Origin: Devosia submarina
Lineage (GTDB): Bacteria > Pseudomonadota > Alphaproteobacteria > Rhizobiales > Devosiaceae
NCBI RefSeq assembly: GCF_003056345.1
Contig: NZ_PYWB01000004.1
Location: 62,001 to 126,000, forward strand
Direction of reading: 5' to 3'
DNA: 64,000 bases
A model generated the notes under the pieces. The model saw nothing but the letters and a program-made list of their open reading frames with translations, made no database searches and had not been told where the DNA came from. The position numbers and the translations under genes were made by a program. This document shows, one piece after another, positions 1 through 9,494 of this stretch (its first letter is position 1; every line of letters starts with the position of its first letter).

Positions 1-406
1 CAAAGCTTGGGCCTGACAGGACGAAGGGTATGGCTCCCGGCGCCATATCCCCAAGGATTTCGCTTTGCCGCTGCAAGGTGCCGGTCTCGAGCCCCTTGGC
101 CGACAGGACCACGGGCTTGCCGACCAATGTGGCAACATCCACTGCAGCAAGGGCCGCGCGGCTCGATTGGGCGGGAACGGCGAGGATCACCACATCAGCG
201 GGCTTCGCCTCGGTGCCCGCCGTGATGGCATCGTGCAGTATCTGCGCGCCAAGATAGCGCTGGTTGGTGCGCTGGGTATTGATTTCATCGGCCTGCGCCG
301 CATCGCGGACCACGAGATGAACTTGGCGGCCAGCCATGGCCGCTGCCTGCGCCAGGGCTGTGCCCCAGGCGCCGCCGCCGATTACGCCGACGGTTTCAAG
401 CCGCAT
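1..406 (-). CDS. gpsA: NAD(P)+ glycerol-3-phosphate dehydrogenase (partial, N-terminal part)
   Basis: GpsA reduces dihydroxyacetone phosphate to sn-glycerol-3-phosphate for phospholipid synthesis in the cytoplasm. About 135 N-terminal residues are present; the rest lies beyond the left edge. The Rossmann dinucleotide-binding motif [13 protein letters not shown] sits near residue 7, and the conserved VLSGPSF stretch lies at the window edge. The ATG falls inside the last codons of tsaD, so the two genes overlap by 11 bases and are probably translated together. The tsaD-gpsA order is common in alphaproteobacteria. Family assignment is firm; the missing C-terminus cannot be judged. Confidence 0.93.
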   Translation of the reverse strand, partial: MRLETVGVIGGGAWGTALAQAAAMAGRQVHLVVRDAAQADEINTQRTNQRYLGAQILHDAITAGTEAKPADVVILAVPAQSSRAALAAVDVATLVGKPVVLSAKGLETGTLQRQSEILGDMAPGAIPFVLSGPSF

Positions 407-1475
407 CGGGCGTGACCTTCATGTCCGGCGTGTCGAGCGGCCAGCGCGGACGGGCGGTGAATTGGAGATTGTCGGTTGCGCCCAGAACAAAACGCTCCGC
501 TCCGGCCCAGGCAACCATGGCACCATTGTCGGTGCATAGCTTGATGGGCGGCACAATGAGGCTTGCGCCGACCTCCTCGCAAACCTCGCGCAGCGCCTGG
601 GCAATCGCCTGGTTGGCGGCGACGCCGCCAGCCACCACGAGCTGCATGGCTTGGCCGGGAAAATCCTGCGAAAAGCGCTCCAGCGCCTGCCGTGATCGCA
701 CAGCCACGATCTCCGCCACCGCGGCCTGGAAGCTCGCGGCGATATCGGCGACATCCCCATCGCTCAGCGGCGCCAGCGCTTCGGCCTGCAGGCGCACGGC
801 GGTCTTGAGCCCCGAAAATGAAAAATCAAGCCTGGCCTCGCGCAGCAGCGGCCGGGGGAAGCGGAAACGCTTGCCGTCGCCCTGCCGGGCCATCGCCTCC
901 ACCGCCGGACCCCCGGGATGGCCAAGGCTCAAGAGCTTGGCGACCTTGTCGAAGGCCTCGCCAAGCGCATCGTCGATCGTCGTGCCCCAGCGCTCGTAAT
1001 CTCCAACGCCCCGCACGAGGACGAATTGGGAATGCCCGCCTGAAACCAGCAACATCAGATAGGGGAACGCAACATTGTTGGTGAGCCGCGCCGTTAGCGC
1101 ATGGGCTTCCAGATGATTGACTGCGATCAATGGCTTGCCGAGTGCCGCTGCCAGTGCCTTGGCGGTGGTCAGGCCCACCAGCACGCCACCGATCAGCCCG
1201 GGGCCCGCCGTTGCAGCGATGGCGTCGACGTCAGCGAGCTTCACCTCCGCCTCGCGGCACGCCTGCTCGATGATGTGGTCGAGATAGGTGACATGCGCCC
1301 GGGCGGCCAGCTCGGGCACGACGCCGCCGAATGCCGCATGTTCATCGAGCTGCGAACGGACCACATTGGAACTTATGGTCGCGCCACCGAATTGGTCGCG
1401 AACAACGATCGCGGCCGCGGTCTCATCGCAACTGGTCTCTATGCCTAGAATAGTGGCTTGCGCTTGCCCGGTCAC
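396..1475 (-). CDS. tsaD: tRNA N6-adenosine threonylcarbamoyltransferase TsaD
   Basis: TsaD transfers the threonylcarbamoyl group to A37 of ANN-decoding tRNAs, acting with TsaB and TsaE. The product is 359 residues, normal for the family. It opens with the ATPase-like [14 protein letters not shown] segment and carries the metal-binding HLEAH motif (HxxxH) at about residue 120. The open frame extends about 50 codons upstream, but homology begins at the GTG at 1475, which I chose as start; the upstream extension would run into the divergent hemC gene. Only 56 bases separate the tsaD and hemC starts, so both promoters must overlap there. I saw no convincing -35/-10 pair in that gap. Confidence 0.93.
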   Translation of the reverse strand: MTGQAQATILGIETSCDETAAAIVVRDQFGGATISSNVVRSQLDEHAAFGGVVPELAARAHVTYLDHIIEQACREAEVKLADVDAIAATAGPGLIGGVLVGLTTAKALAAALGKPLIAVNHLEAHALTARLTNNVAFPYLMLLVSGGHSQFVLVRGVGDYERWGTTIDDALGEAFDKVAKLLSLGHPGGPAVEAMARQGDGKRFRFPRPLLREARLDFSFSGLKTAVRLQAEALAPLSDGDVADIAASFQAAVAEIVAVRSRQALERFSQDFPGQAMQLVVAGGVAANQAIAQALREVCEEVGASLIVPPIKLCTDNGAMVAWAGAERFVLGATDNLQFTARPRWPLDTPDMKVTPDAA

Positions 1476-1531
1476 GTTGAACTGGTTACTCCACTTAGGG
1501 GTAACCCTGCCTACTATAGGACGTTTAGAGA

Positions 1532-2476
1532 TTGCAATCGCCAGCCCCCTTTGCCCGGATCGGAACGCGTGGCAGCCCACTCGCGCTGACACAGGCCAGG
1601 ATGGTGCGAACACTTCTGGCTGACGCACATGGCGTAGCCGAAGACGACATCGTCATCGAGGTCATCTCCACCGGTGGCGACCGCACGCAGGCCAGCAACC
1701 AGCCGCTGACCGAAATCGGTGGCAAGGGCCTGTTCACCAAAGAGATCGACGAGGCCCTGCTCCAGGGCCGTATCGATATCGGCGTGCACTCCACCAAGGA
1801 TGTGGCGACCAGGCTCACCCCCGGCATCGCCCTGCCCGCCATCCTTGAGCGAGAAGACGTGCGGGACGCGTTTATTTCCGTGACGGTCGCCGGTCTCGAC
1901 AATTTGCCCGAGGGCGCCCGCTTTGGCACTTCTTCCATTCGCCGGGCGGCCCAGGTGCTGCGCCAGCGCCCCGATCTGCGCATCGTGCCATTTCGCGGCA
2001 ATGTTCATACGCGGCTGCAAAAACTGATGGATGGGGTTGCCGACGCCACCTTGCTGGCAATTGCGGGGCTTAATCGCCTTGAGGAAGGGCATCGCGCTAC
2101 GGCGCTGCTTGATCCAGAGCTTTTCATGCCGGCGCCGGCGCAGGGCGCCATCGGTTTGGCCGTGCGCAGCGATGATCGCGCCATGATGGACGCCGTTTCC
2201 GTGCTTGATCATCCAATCACCCACTATATGGTGGATGCGGAGCGGGCCATGCTCGCTGTGCTTGATGGCTCCTGCCGCACACCGGTGGGCACGCTGACCC
2301 GTTTTGACGGTTCCACCCTGACGCTGAAAGGGCAAATCTTGAGCCTTGATGGACAAACCGCTTTTGACAGTGCGGCGAGTGGTGCCGATCCATTGGCGCT
2401 GGGCCGCAAGGTCGGGGAAGATCTGATCCGGCAGGCTGGCACGGAATGGCTGGCGCAGTGGGCGGCAATTCAATGA
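1532..2476 (+). CDS. hemC: hydroxymethylbilane synthase (porphobilinogen deaminase)
   Basis: HemC polymerises four porphobilinogen molecules to hydroxymethylbilane in haem synthesis. The 314-residue product has [14 protein letters not shown] at residue 9 and the dipyrromethane-cofactor cysteine in [11 protein letters not shown] near residue 250. The start is a TTG: an in-frame TAG lies at 1526-1528, and the next start-type codon would remove conserved residues. It is divergent from tsaD and overlaps hemD by four bases (ATGA). It is the first gene of a likely hemC-hemD-mitofilin-like-hemY operon. Confidence 0.95.
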   Translation: MQSPAPFARIGTRGSPLALTQARMVRTLLADAHGVAEDDIVIEVISTGGDRTQASNQPLTEIGGKGLFTKEIDEALLQGRIDIGVHSTKDVATRLTPGIALPAILEREDVRDAFISVTVAGLDNLPEGARFGTSSIRRAAQVLRQRPDLRIVPFRGNVHTRLQKLMDGVADATLLAIAGLNRLEEGHRATALLDPELFMPAPAQGAIGLAVRSDDRAMMDAVSVLDHPITHYMVDAERAMLAVLDGSCRTPVGTLTRFDGSTLTLKGQILSLDGQTAFDSAASGADPLALGRKVGEDLIRQAGTEWLAQWAAIQ

Positions 2477-3204
2477 CGCACATGCTGGTGACGCGCCCTG
2501 AGCCCGATGGTCAATCAACCCTGGCCCGTTTGCAGGCGCTAGAAATATCCGCCCAGGCTACCCCCGTTATGGTGCGCAAGACGCTTGATGTCAGCCTGCC
2601 GCCGCCGGATGGCTTTACCGCCATGGTCCTGACCAGCACCAATGCCATTCGCTCGCTCGAAGAGCGCGGTGTGTTGGGCAATTATTTGCAGTTGCCCGTT
2701 TTTGCCGTGGGCGATCGTACCGCCCGCGAGGCGGAAGCCGTTGGCTTTAAACGGGTCAGCAGCGCTGCGGGCGCCTTGCAGGATCTGGTCAATGCCATGG
2801 CTATTGCCCGCCTGCCGGGCCCCGTGTTTCACCCCACTGGCCGCTACAGCGCCGGCGATCTGGCCCAGGCCGTCGCGCCGCTCGGCATCATGGTTGCTAC
2901 CGCGCGCATCTACGACATGGTTGCGGTCGACAGCCTGCCCCCCGAAATCATGGCAAGCCTGAAGGACGGGAGCATCACGGCAGTCCTTTGCTATTCCCGC
3001 CGCACCGCCGAAATCTTTGCCCAGCTGACGCAGGACCTTGAAGCGGCACAACGCAAGCGCCTCGCCATGCTGTGCCTCAGCGAAGCGGTGGCCGAGCCAT
3101 TGCTGGAAAATCACTTCATTCGCATCAGCCTTGCCGACCGGCCCGATGAAGATGCCATGATGGCGCTGGCTCTGGCTGTTGCGCGCGAGCAAACTGGGCC
3201 ATGA
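2473..3204 (+). CDS. hemD: uroporphyrinogen-III synthase
   Basis: HemD cyclises hydroxymethylbilane to uroporphyrinogen III with inversion of ring D. The 243-residue product fits the weakly conserved HemD fold: an N-terminal LVTRPEPDG strand-loop, repeated alternating alpha/beta segments, and a late LCLSEAVAEPL segment. The ATG overlaps the hemC stop (ATGA), supporting translational coupling and this start rather than the upstream in-frame one at 2446. Position directly after hemC supports the assignment as much as the sequence does. Confidence 0.88.
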   Translation: MTHMLVTRPEPDGQSTLARLQALEISAQATPVMVRKTLDVSLPPPDGFTAMVLTSTNAIRSLEERGVLGNYLQLPVFAVGDRTAREAEAVGFKRVSSAAGALQDLVNAMAIARLPGPVFHPTGRYSAGDLAQAVAPLGIMVATARIYDMVAVDSLPPEIMASLKDGSITAVLCYSRRTAEIFAQLTQDLEAAQRKRLAMLCLSEAVAEPLLENHFIRISLADRPDEDAMMALALAVAREQTGP

Positions 3205-3234
3205 TCGGCTCCTAAACAAAGAGGATTCCCTTTG

Positions 3235-4569
3235 ATGGCTGATAATAAGGGCAATGATCCCAAGGCAGGACCGGACAAGCCGGCGGATGGGAAATCGGCT
3301 GCGGTCAAGCCACCCGTGCTGGATTTGACGGCGCGCGAAAGTTCGACCGCCACTCCATCAGCTGAAGCGCCTGGCAAGAACGACAAGCCGGAAAGCAAGG
3401 CGGGTTCCAAGCCGCCTGTGACGCCCCCAACCCAGCCGGATAGCAAGGTAAAGACAAAGCCGAGCAGCACTGTTCCCCCCACAACAAAGCCCGCTGACAA
3501 AACGTCCGGCGACGGGCAAAGCCGGTCCCGCTTCCCAATCGGAGCAACGCTAGCGGGCGGGGTGCTCGGCCTTGCCGCGGCCTATGGCATCGCGTCCGCG
3601 GGTTTGTGGCCGACCCCACCTGCGCCCCAGCCGGCTCCCGATCCACGGCTGGCGCAGTTCGCCACGGCCATTCCCGAGCTCGAAACGGTTACGCAAACCA
3701 CCCAGTCGGAATTGGCAGCGCTGAACCAGCGCATTGCGGCGCTTGAAGACGCGGAGCCCGTGACTGCCGCAGCGCCTCCTCCTGCGCCAGCCCCAGCCCC
3801 AGCGCCGGCAGAACCGGTGGACCTTTCGGGTATTGAAGAAAGCATTGCGCAGCTGCAATCACGCGTCGATGCGCTACCCGCCGAGCCTGCTGCGCCCCAA
3901 GTCGATGTGGAAAGTATCAGGGCCGAGATCGCGGCGATTGGCTCGCGTGTGGAGGAACTCGCCGGGCGGCTTGGCACGGCCGAGACAAGCCTTCAAGCGC
4001 TCGACACAAGCGTGGCGCAAACCACGGCTGCCCTGGCCGAGCAGCCGGCCGATATCGGCGCCGTGCTGCAGCTGCCCTTGATCCTTTCGGGCCTTGAAAC
4101 CGCCTTTGCCACTGGTCGCCCCTTCCAAACCGAGCTCGATGCGCTGCGCAGTGCCGCCCCGGACACGGCACCGCCGAGCACGGTCAGCAATGCCGCAGGC
4201 ACCGGCCTGCCTCGCCCCGACCTTGTTGCACAGCGTTTCGACGCGGTACTGCCTGCCATTATTGCCGCCCAACCGGCCGACCCCAATGCGCAATGGCAGC
4301 AGGGGGCGATCGATTGGTTCACCTCGGCCATTGCCCTGCGGCCAACCGGTGAATTGGAAGGCGACACGCCCCAAGCCATTACCTCAAGGCTTGAAAGCGC
4401 TGTTGCGCGGCGCGATTTTGCCGCCGCCAACGAGCTTTTCGCCGCCCTGCCCGAGCCCATGCGGGCTGCAGCCGGGGACGTGCCCGCCCTGGTCGCAGCG
4501 CAAGCGGACGCAGCGCAGTTCTTGCAAGCCGTTCGCAATCAGGCCCTCGCCAGCGAGGCCCAACCATGA
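3235..4569 (+). CDS. mitofilin/Mic60-like inner-membrane protein in the haem operon
   Basis: A 444-residue protein of the COG4223 'mitofilin-like' type. It has a charged, Lys/Pro/Ser-rich disordered N-terminus (about 1-98), one transmembrane helix (about 100-122, FPIGATLAGGVLGLAAAYGI), a Pro/Ala linker, coiled-coil segments with repeated LxxRxxxLE patterns (about 140-280), and an alpha-helical C-terminal domain. The layout matches alphaproteobacterial relatives of mitochondrial Mic60, which are known to sit next to hem genes. By analogy it may shape or bridge the envelope, facing the periplasm. The start is the ATG at 3235, preceded by AGAGGA; a TTG three bases upstream is the alternative. 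Its stop overlaps the hemY start. Confidence 0.8.
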   Translation: MADNKGNDPKAGPDKPADGKSAAVKPPVLDLTARESSTATPSAEAPGKNDKPESKAGSKPPVTPPTQPDSKVKTKPSSTVPPTTKPADKTSGDGQSRSRFPIGATLAGGVLGLAAAYGIASAGLWPTPPAPQPAPDPRLAQFATAIPELETVTQTTQSELAALNQRIAALEDAEPVTAAAPPPAPAPAPAPAEPVDLSGIEESIAQLQSRVDALPAEPAAPQVDVESIRAEIAAIGSRVEELAGRLGTAETSLQALDTSVAQTTAALAEQPADIGAVLQLPLILSGLETAFATGRPFQTELDALRSAAPDTAPPSTVSNAAGTGLPRPDLVAQRFDAVLPAIIAAQPADPNAQWQQGAIDWFTSAIALRPTGELEGDTPQAITSRLESAVARRDFAAANELFAALPEPMRAAAGDVPALVAAQADAAQFLQAVRNQALASEAQP

Positions 4570-5930
4570 TCCGTCTCGCCTCCTGGATTATTGGCTCGCT
4601 TGTTGTTGCGGCGCTTGCCGCTTGGTTGATCTCGCTGCCCGGCACGTTGACGCTGGAGGTTGCGGGCTATCGCATGCAGCCACGCCTGGGCGCGGCTATC
4701 TTCCTGTTCATGCTGGTGGCGCTGCTTGTGATCGTGCTTTGGGCAATCATCCGCCGCATCATCACGGCGCCGCGCGCCATTGCGCAGCGCAACCGGCAGC
4801 GGCGCCATCTGCAGGGCGTGGATGCCCTGTCGGACGCCGTGGTGGCGCTGCAGGCGGGCGATCCCGCGCGTGCCCGCAGCCTGGCGCGTGATGCGCAGGC
4901 GCGTTTGCCCGGCAATGCAGCCGCAAAGCTGCTGGAAGCTCGGGCGGACCTGGCCCTGGGCGATATGCCGGCGGCGCGCGAGCATTACCGCGCCCTGATC
5001 GCCAGCGAGAAAACAGCCGTTGCGGCCCTGACAGGGCTTTATGATCAGGCACGGGCGCAAAATCGTGAGGACGCGGCGCTGGTGTTTGCGCGCAAAACCC
5101 TGGCGCTGGCGCCAGGCAGCGCCTGGGCGGCCGATGCCGTGTTCGACGATCTGGCACGGCGCGGGCAATGGGCCGAGGCTGTTGCCATGGTCAATGCCGA
5201 GCCGGCTAACAATCGGGAAGATCGCGCCCGCAAGCGCCGCCGCCAGGCGGTGATCGAAACAGCGCGCGCCCGGGAAGCAGAAAACAGCGATCCTTTGGTG
5301 GCGCTGGACCATGCTTCGACCGCGCTCAAGCTCCTGCCCGATTTTGTTCCGGCCGCTTTGATTGCCGCACGCATCCACATCAACCGGGGCGAAACGCGCA
5401 AGGCCATGAGCCTTTTGCGCCGGATCTGGCGATCCACAGGGCACCCGGATGTGGCAGCGCTTTATAGCCACGCCCAGCCCGGCGCCTCGGCCGTGGACAG
5501 GCTCAAGCGCCTACGCGAAATCATCGACGTACCCCCGCCCCATCGCTCCGCCGGCACGGCCCTGGCGCGCGCAGCCATCGATGCCTATGACTGGCCATTG
5601 GCCCGCAATGCCTTGGCCCCTTTTGTCGGCCCGGAGGCAACGCAGGGCGTGGCGAGCCTAATGGCGGAGATCGAGGAAGGTCAGAACGGCGATCATGGCA
5701 AGGCGCGCGAATGGCTTGCCCGCGCTGTGCAGGCGCCACGCGATCCGGCCTGGACCGCCGATGGGCTCGTCAGCGATGAATGGGAGCCGGTTTCACCGGT
5801 CACCGGGCGGCTTGATGCCTTTGAATGGAAGGTGCCTGTGACCCTCTCGTCGCGCTCGGTTGCAACGCTTCCTGCACAATCCTCCGCCGAAGCTGCCTTG
5901 CCTCTTGCACCGGCACAAAACCCAACGTAA
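4566..5930 (+). CDS. hemY: HemY-type membrane protein with TPR repeats
   Basis: A 454-residue protein with two N-terminal transmembrane helices (about 5-25 and 38-62) followed by an alpha-helical region with TPR-like repeats. This is the HemY_N plus TPR layout found at the end of proteobacterial hemCD operons. Its exact role is unsettled; it is associated with late haem synthesis and is not the oxygen-dependent protoporphyrinogen oxidase also named HemY in Bacillus. The ATG overlaps the previous stop (ATGA). The C-terminal tail after about residue 400 is Ala/Pro-rich. tRNA-Thr begins 14 bases after the stop. Confidence 0.85.
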   Translation: MIRLASWIIGSLVVAALAAWLISLPGTLTLEVAGYRMQPRLGAAIFLFMLVALLVIVLWAIIRRIITAPRAIAQRNRQRRHLQGVDALSDAVVALQAGDPARARSLARDAQARLPGNAAAKLLEARADLALGDMPAAREHYRALIASEKTAVAALTGLYDQARAQNREDAALVFARKTLALAPGSAWAADAVFDDLARRGQWAEAVAMVNAEPANNREDRARKRRRQAVIETARAREAENSDPLVALDHASTALKLLPDFVPAALIAARIHINRGETRKAMSLLRRIWRSTGHPDVAALYSHAQPGASAVDRLKRLREIIDVPPPHRSAGTALARAAIDAYDWPLARNALAPFVGPEATQGVASLMAEIEEGQNGDHGKAREWLARAVQAPRDPAWTADGLVSDEWEPVSPVTGRLDAFEWKVPVTLSSRSVATLPAQSSAEAALPLAPAQNPT

Positions 5931-5943
5931 AAGGCCCCTCGTT

Positions 5944-6019
5944 GCCGCTTTAGCTCAGTTGGTAGAGCACATCATTCGTAATGATGGGGTCGCGTGTTCG
6001 AGTCACGCAAGCGGCACCA
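5944..6019 (+). tRNA. tRNA-Thr (anticodon CGT)
   Basis: A cloverleaf can be folded by eye. The acceptor stem GCCGCTT pairs with AAGCGGC, the D-arm contains AGCTCAGTTGGTAGAGC, and the anticodon stem CATCA/TGATG encloses the loop TTCGTAA (anticodon CGT, reads ACG). The T-arm has GTTCGAGTC, and the CCA end is encoded. A short T-run follows. The gene lies between hemY and the convergent dnaE2. Confidence 0.96.
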
Positions 6020-6044
6020 GTTTTCCCTACATGGCCACTGTGCC

Positions 6045-9000
6045 TTAGTGAAAGTTTCGCCCCTTGGGGAGGGACGCATAGGCGCGGCGGCGGGCGAGTT
6101 CGATCTCGCGCATGGCGTTACGATCCCGCGTCTGGCTGCCGTGGGGGCCAGATTTGCCTTCGTCGGCGCGGGCAATGATGGCGTCGCCCATGTCCTTGCC
6201 ATGGGACAGATCAAGCAGGTGCGGCGTCCAGTCCTCCAGATCTTCGGCGATGACGTGGATCACGATTCCCTCCTGTTGCACATGCCCGCGCACCAGCAAC
6301 ATGCGGCTTGAAAGAAGGATCTTGCGGATCCGGTCATCCGCAAACAGCTTGGGCCAGACCACGATATTGGCGACGCCTGTTTCATCCTCGATGGTGGCAA
6401 AGATCACCCCGCCGGCCGTGCCGGGCCGTTGCCGCACGAGGACCAATCCGGCCACTTCAATGCGATGCCGGGGCGGGACCGTGCCAAGATTTTGCGCCCG
6501 CGTCGTGCCGCGCGCCTGCAGCATGGGGCGCAGGAACTGCACGGGGTGACCTTTGAGCGAGAGCGAAAGCGTTGCGTAATCGTGGATGATTTCTTCGCCC
6601 ATGGCCATCACGGGAAGATCGCCACTAGCCTCCACGATCGGTTTGGACGCGAGCGGGGCGGCCGCAAAGAGCGGCAGCGTTTCGGCGCCATGGGTGCCCA
6701 CCAGCCCCTTGACGGTCCAGAGGGCTTCGCGCCGGTTGAGGCCCAGGGACGCAAAGGCATCAGCCCGGGCCAGCCTTTCAAGGCTTGAAATCGAAAGACC
6801 CGTGCGCAGCCAGAGCTCGCGGATGGAATGGTAGCCAGCGCCGCGCTGCGCAACGATTTGGTGGATGTCCTTTTCCCGCATGCCCTCGATGGTGCGCAGG
6901 CCCAGCCGGACGGCCTTGGTGGTGCGGATGACATGGGCCATCACAGCATGGCGCGGCCAGATATGGTCGGCAATGGGCCAGCCATCGTCCTCAAGACTGC
7001 TGTCATGGCCGGAATGGTTGATGTCGGGCGGGCGCATCTCGACGCCGTGTTCCTTGGCATCGCGCACCAATTGGCTGGGCGCATAAAAACCCATGGGCTG
7101 GGAATTGAGCAGCGCGCATACGAACACATCGGGGTAGTGGCATTTAAGCCAGCACGAGGCATAAACCAGAAGGGCAAAGCTTGCAGCGTGGCTTTCGGGG
7201 AACCCGTATTCGGCAAAACCTTGGATCTGGGCGAAGCAGTTCTTGGCGAACTCTAGCGGATAGCCGTTCCGGAGCATGCCATCGATGAACTCCTCGCCGA
7301 ACTGGGCAATCTTGCCGGTGCGCTTCCAGGCCGCCATGGCGCGACGGAGGCTGTCGGCCTTGCCAGGGGAAAAGCCGGCGCCCACAATTGCGATCTGCAT
7401 GGCCTGTTCCTGAAACAGGGGAATGCCCAGCGTTCGCTCGAGAACGGCTTTCAGCGCGTCATTGTAGTAGACCGCCTCTTCCAGCCCTTGCCGGCGCCTG
7501 AGATAGGGATGCACCATGTTGCCCTGGATGGGACCGGGCCGGACAATCGCAACCTCGATCACGAAATCATAGAATTTTGTGGGCTTGAGCCGCGGCAGCA
7601 TGGTCATCTGTGCGCGGCTTTCGATCTGGAACACCCCGACCGTATCGGCCCGATGCGTCATCTCGTAGACGGGCCTGGCCCGCTCGGGATATTCGAACTC
7701 CTCGTTCTGGAGCTCTGCCAGCTTCACCTTATGATTGTAGTGCTTGTCCATAAGGCCAAAGGCACGCTGCAGGCAGGTGAGCATGCCAAGGGCCAGCACG
7801 TCGACCTTGAGGATCTTGAGGGCGTCGATATCGTCCTTGTTCCATTCGATGATGGTGCGGCTGTCCATGGCCGATTTGCTGATCGGCACAAGGCTTTCAA
7901 GCGAATCGCGCGTGATCACGAAGCCGCCCACATGCTGGCTGAGATGGCGCGGAAAGCCGCGCAAAACCTTGATCACCTCGAACATCTGTGCCAGCACCGG
8001 ATCATTGGGGTTGAGCCCCATGGCCGCAACGCTTTGCAGATCGAGCCCCGATCCCCAGCCCCAATGAAGCTGGTTGAGCCCGGCGACCACATCTTCGGAA
8101 ACGCCGAAGACCTTGGCGGTTTCGCGGATGGCGCTTTTGGAGCGATAGCAGATCACATTGGCGGTCAGCCCCGTACGCCGTCCGCCATATTTGCTGTACA
8201 CATATTGCATCACCTCTTCGCGCCGCTCGTGCTCGAAATCGACATCGATATCGGGTGGCTCGTCGCGCTCGGTGGAAATGAAGCGCCCGAACACCAGATT
8301 GGCCTTGCGGGGGTCGACCTCGGTGATTTCAAGGCAATAGCAGACCGTGGAATTGGCGGCCGATCCCCTTCCCTGGCAGAGGATGCCCAGATCGTAGCGG
8401 GCGTGGCGCACAATGTCCTGCACGGTCAGGAAATAGGCGGCATAGCGCTTTTCGGCGATCAGGGTGAGCTCGGTTCGGATTGTTTCGGCAATGCCGGGCG
8501 GCAGGCCCTGGGGGAAGCGCTTGGCGGCGCCTTCCCACGTCAGGCGCTCCAGCGTTTGCTGGGCCGTTTCGCCCGTGCCCGTGGTTTCTTCGGGATAGTT
8601 GTATTCGAGCTGATCAAGGGAAAACCCGATGCGATCGGCAAAGCGCTGCGTCTGCTCGATGGCATCGGGGTGTTCGGCAAAAAGGCGCGCCATTTCCATG
8701 GGTGGCTTGAGATGCCGTTCGGCATTGGCCTGAAGCCGGAAGCCTGCTTCCTCCAGCGTCGTGTGCTCCCTGATGCAGGTGACCACATCGGCCACGATGG
8801 CGCGGTCGGGCTCATGGTAGAGCACGTCATTGCTGGCTAGCATGCGGGCGCCGTGGCGCCTTGCCAGGGTATCGACGCGGTTGAGCCGGGCCCGGTCCTG
8901 CCCATCCAAGCGCGGCGTGCCGGCAATCCAGACCCGGCCGGGTGCGAGCGTGCTCAGATGATCCAATGTGGCTTCCGTCAGGCCCCAATCGCGCTCATCG

Positions 9001-9494
9001 GGCATGAGGATCAACAGCTGGCCTTGCGAGAAATTTTCGGGCGGACCCTGCTCGGTGTCCGAAAGGGGATCGCTCGATCCGGAGAGATCCTTGAGGAACA
9101 GCTTGGGACTGCCCTTTTCGCCCCGCTGGTTGCCGATGGTCAGGAGCTTGCACAGCCGCCCATAGGAGACGCGGTTTGTAGGGTAGGCGATGATATCAGG
9201 CGTCCCGTCGGCAAACACCAGCCGCACGCCCACAAAATAGCGGAACTGTGGATCAAGCTCCTTTTTGTCGCGCGCCGTCATGTAGCCACGCACCACGCCC
9301 GCAAAACTGTTGCGGTCGCACAGGCCAAGCGCTGTCATCCCGAGATGGATCGCACCGGCCACGAGTTCTTCGGGGTGCGACCCGCTGCGCAGGAAGGAGA
9401 AATTGCTGGTTGAAATCAGCTCGGCAAAGGCTGTGTTCCGAACCTGGGTGGGCTTGATGCGCCGAGGGGGATCAAAGGCAAGCACCTGGCTCAT
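6045..9494 (-). CDS. dnaE2: error-prone DNA polymerase DnaE2/ImuC
   Basis: The catalytic subunit of the SOS mutasome, a C-family polymerase that extends past lesions together with ImuA and ImuB. At 1149 residues it is a normal length. The N-terminal PHP domain starts at AFAELISTSNFSFLRSG; the polymerase palm contains GRGSAANS and PDIDVDFEHERRE with the catalytic aspartates intact; the C-terminus has an OB-fold region (RIEVAGLVLVRQRPGT). It overlaps imuB by four bases (ATGA) and is the last gene of the LexA-controlled imuA-imuB-dnaE2 operon. A 450-codon open frame on the opposite strand is a composition artefact. Confidence 0.96.
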   Translation of the reverse strand: MSQVLAFDPPRRIKPTQVRNTAFAELISTSNFSFLRSGSHPEELVAGAIHLGMTALGLCDRNSFAGVVRGYMTARDKKELDPQFRYFVGVRLVFADGTPDIIAYPTNRVSYGRLCKLLTIGNQRGEKGSPKLFLKDLSGSSDPLSDTEQGPPENFSQGQLLILMPDERDWGLTEATLDHLSTLAPGRVWIAGTPRLDGQDRARLNRVDTLARRHGARMLASNDVLYHEPDRAIVADVVTCIREHTTLEEAGFRLQANAERHLKPPMEMARLFAEHPDAIEQTQRFADRIGFSLDQLEYNYPEETTGTGETAQQTLERLTWEGAAKRFPQGLPPGIAETIRTELTLIAEKRYAAYFLTVQDIVRHARYDLGILCQGRGSAANSTVCYCLEITEVDPRKANLVFGRFISTERDEPPDIDVDFEHERREEVMQYVYSKYGGRRTGLTANVICYRSKSAIRETAKVFGVSEDVVAGLNQLHWGWGSGLDLQSVAAMGLNPNDPVLAQMFEVIKVLRGFPRHLSQHVGGFVITRDSLESLVPISKSAMDSRTIIEWNKDDIDALKILKVDVLALGMLTCLQRAFGLMDKHYNHKVKLAELQNEEFEYPERARPVYEMTHRADTVGVFQIESRAQMTMLPRLKPTKFYDFVIEVAIVRPGPIQGNMVHPYLRRRQGLEEAVYYNDALKAVLERTLGIPLFQEQAMQIAIVGAGFSPGKADSLRRAMAAWKRTGKIAQFGEEFIDGMLRNGYPLEFAKNCFAQIQGFAEYGFPESHAASFALLVYASCWLKCHYPDVFVCALLNSQPMGFYAPSQLVRDAKEHGVEMRPPDINHSGHDSSLEDDGWPIADHIWPRHAVMAHVIRTTKAVRLGLRTIEGMREKDIHQIVAQRGAGYHSIRELWLRTGLSISSLERLARADAFASLGLNRREALWTVKGLVGTHGAETLPLFAAAPLASKPIVEASGDLPVMAMGEEIIHDYATLSLSLKGHPVQFLRPMLQARGTTRAQNLGTVPPRHRIEVAGLVLVRQRPGTAGGVIFATIEDETGVANIVVWPKLFADDRIRKILLSSRMLLVRGHVQQEGIVIHVIAEDLEDWTPHLLDLSHGKDMGDAIIARADEGKSGPHGSQTRDRNAMREIELARRRAYASLPKGRNFH

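Noticed and set aside
1476-1531. Promoter pair between tsaD and hemC
   Set aside because: TACTAT/TATAGT-like boxes exist, but no -35 at an acceptable spacing was seen on either strand.
7488-8840. 450-codon open frame opposite dnaE2
   Set aside because: His/Asp/Gly-rich translation typical of an antisense shadow in high-G+C DNA; dnaE2 motifs are intact on the minus strand.
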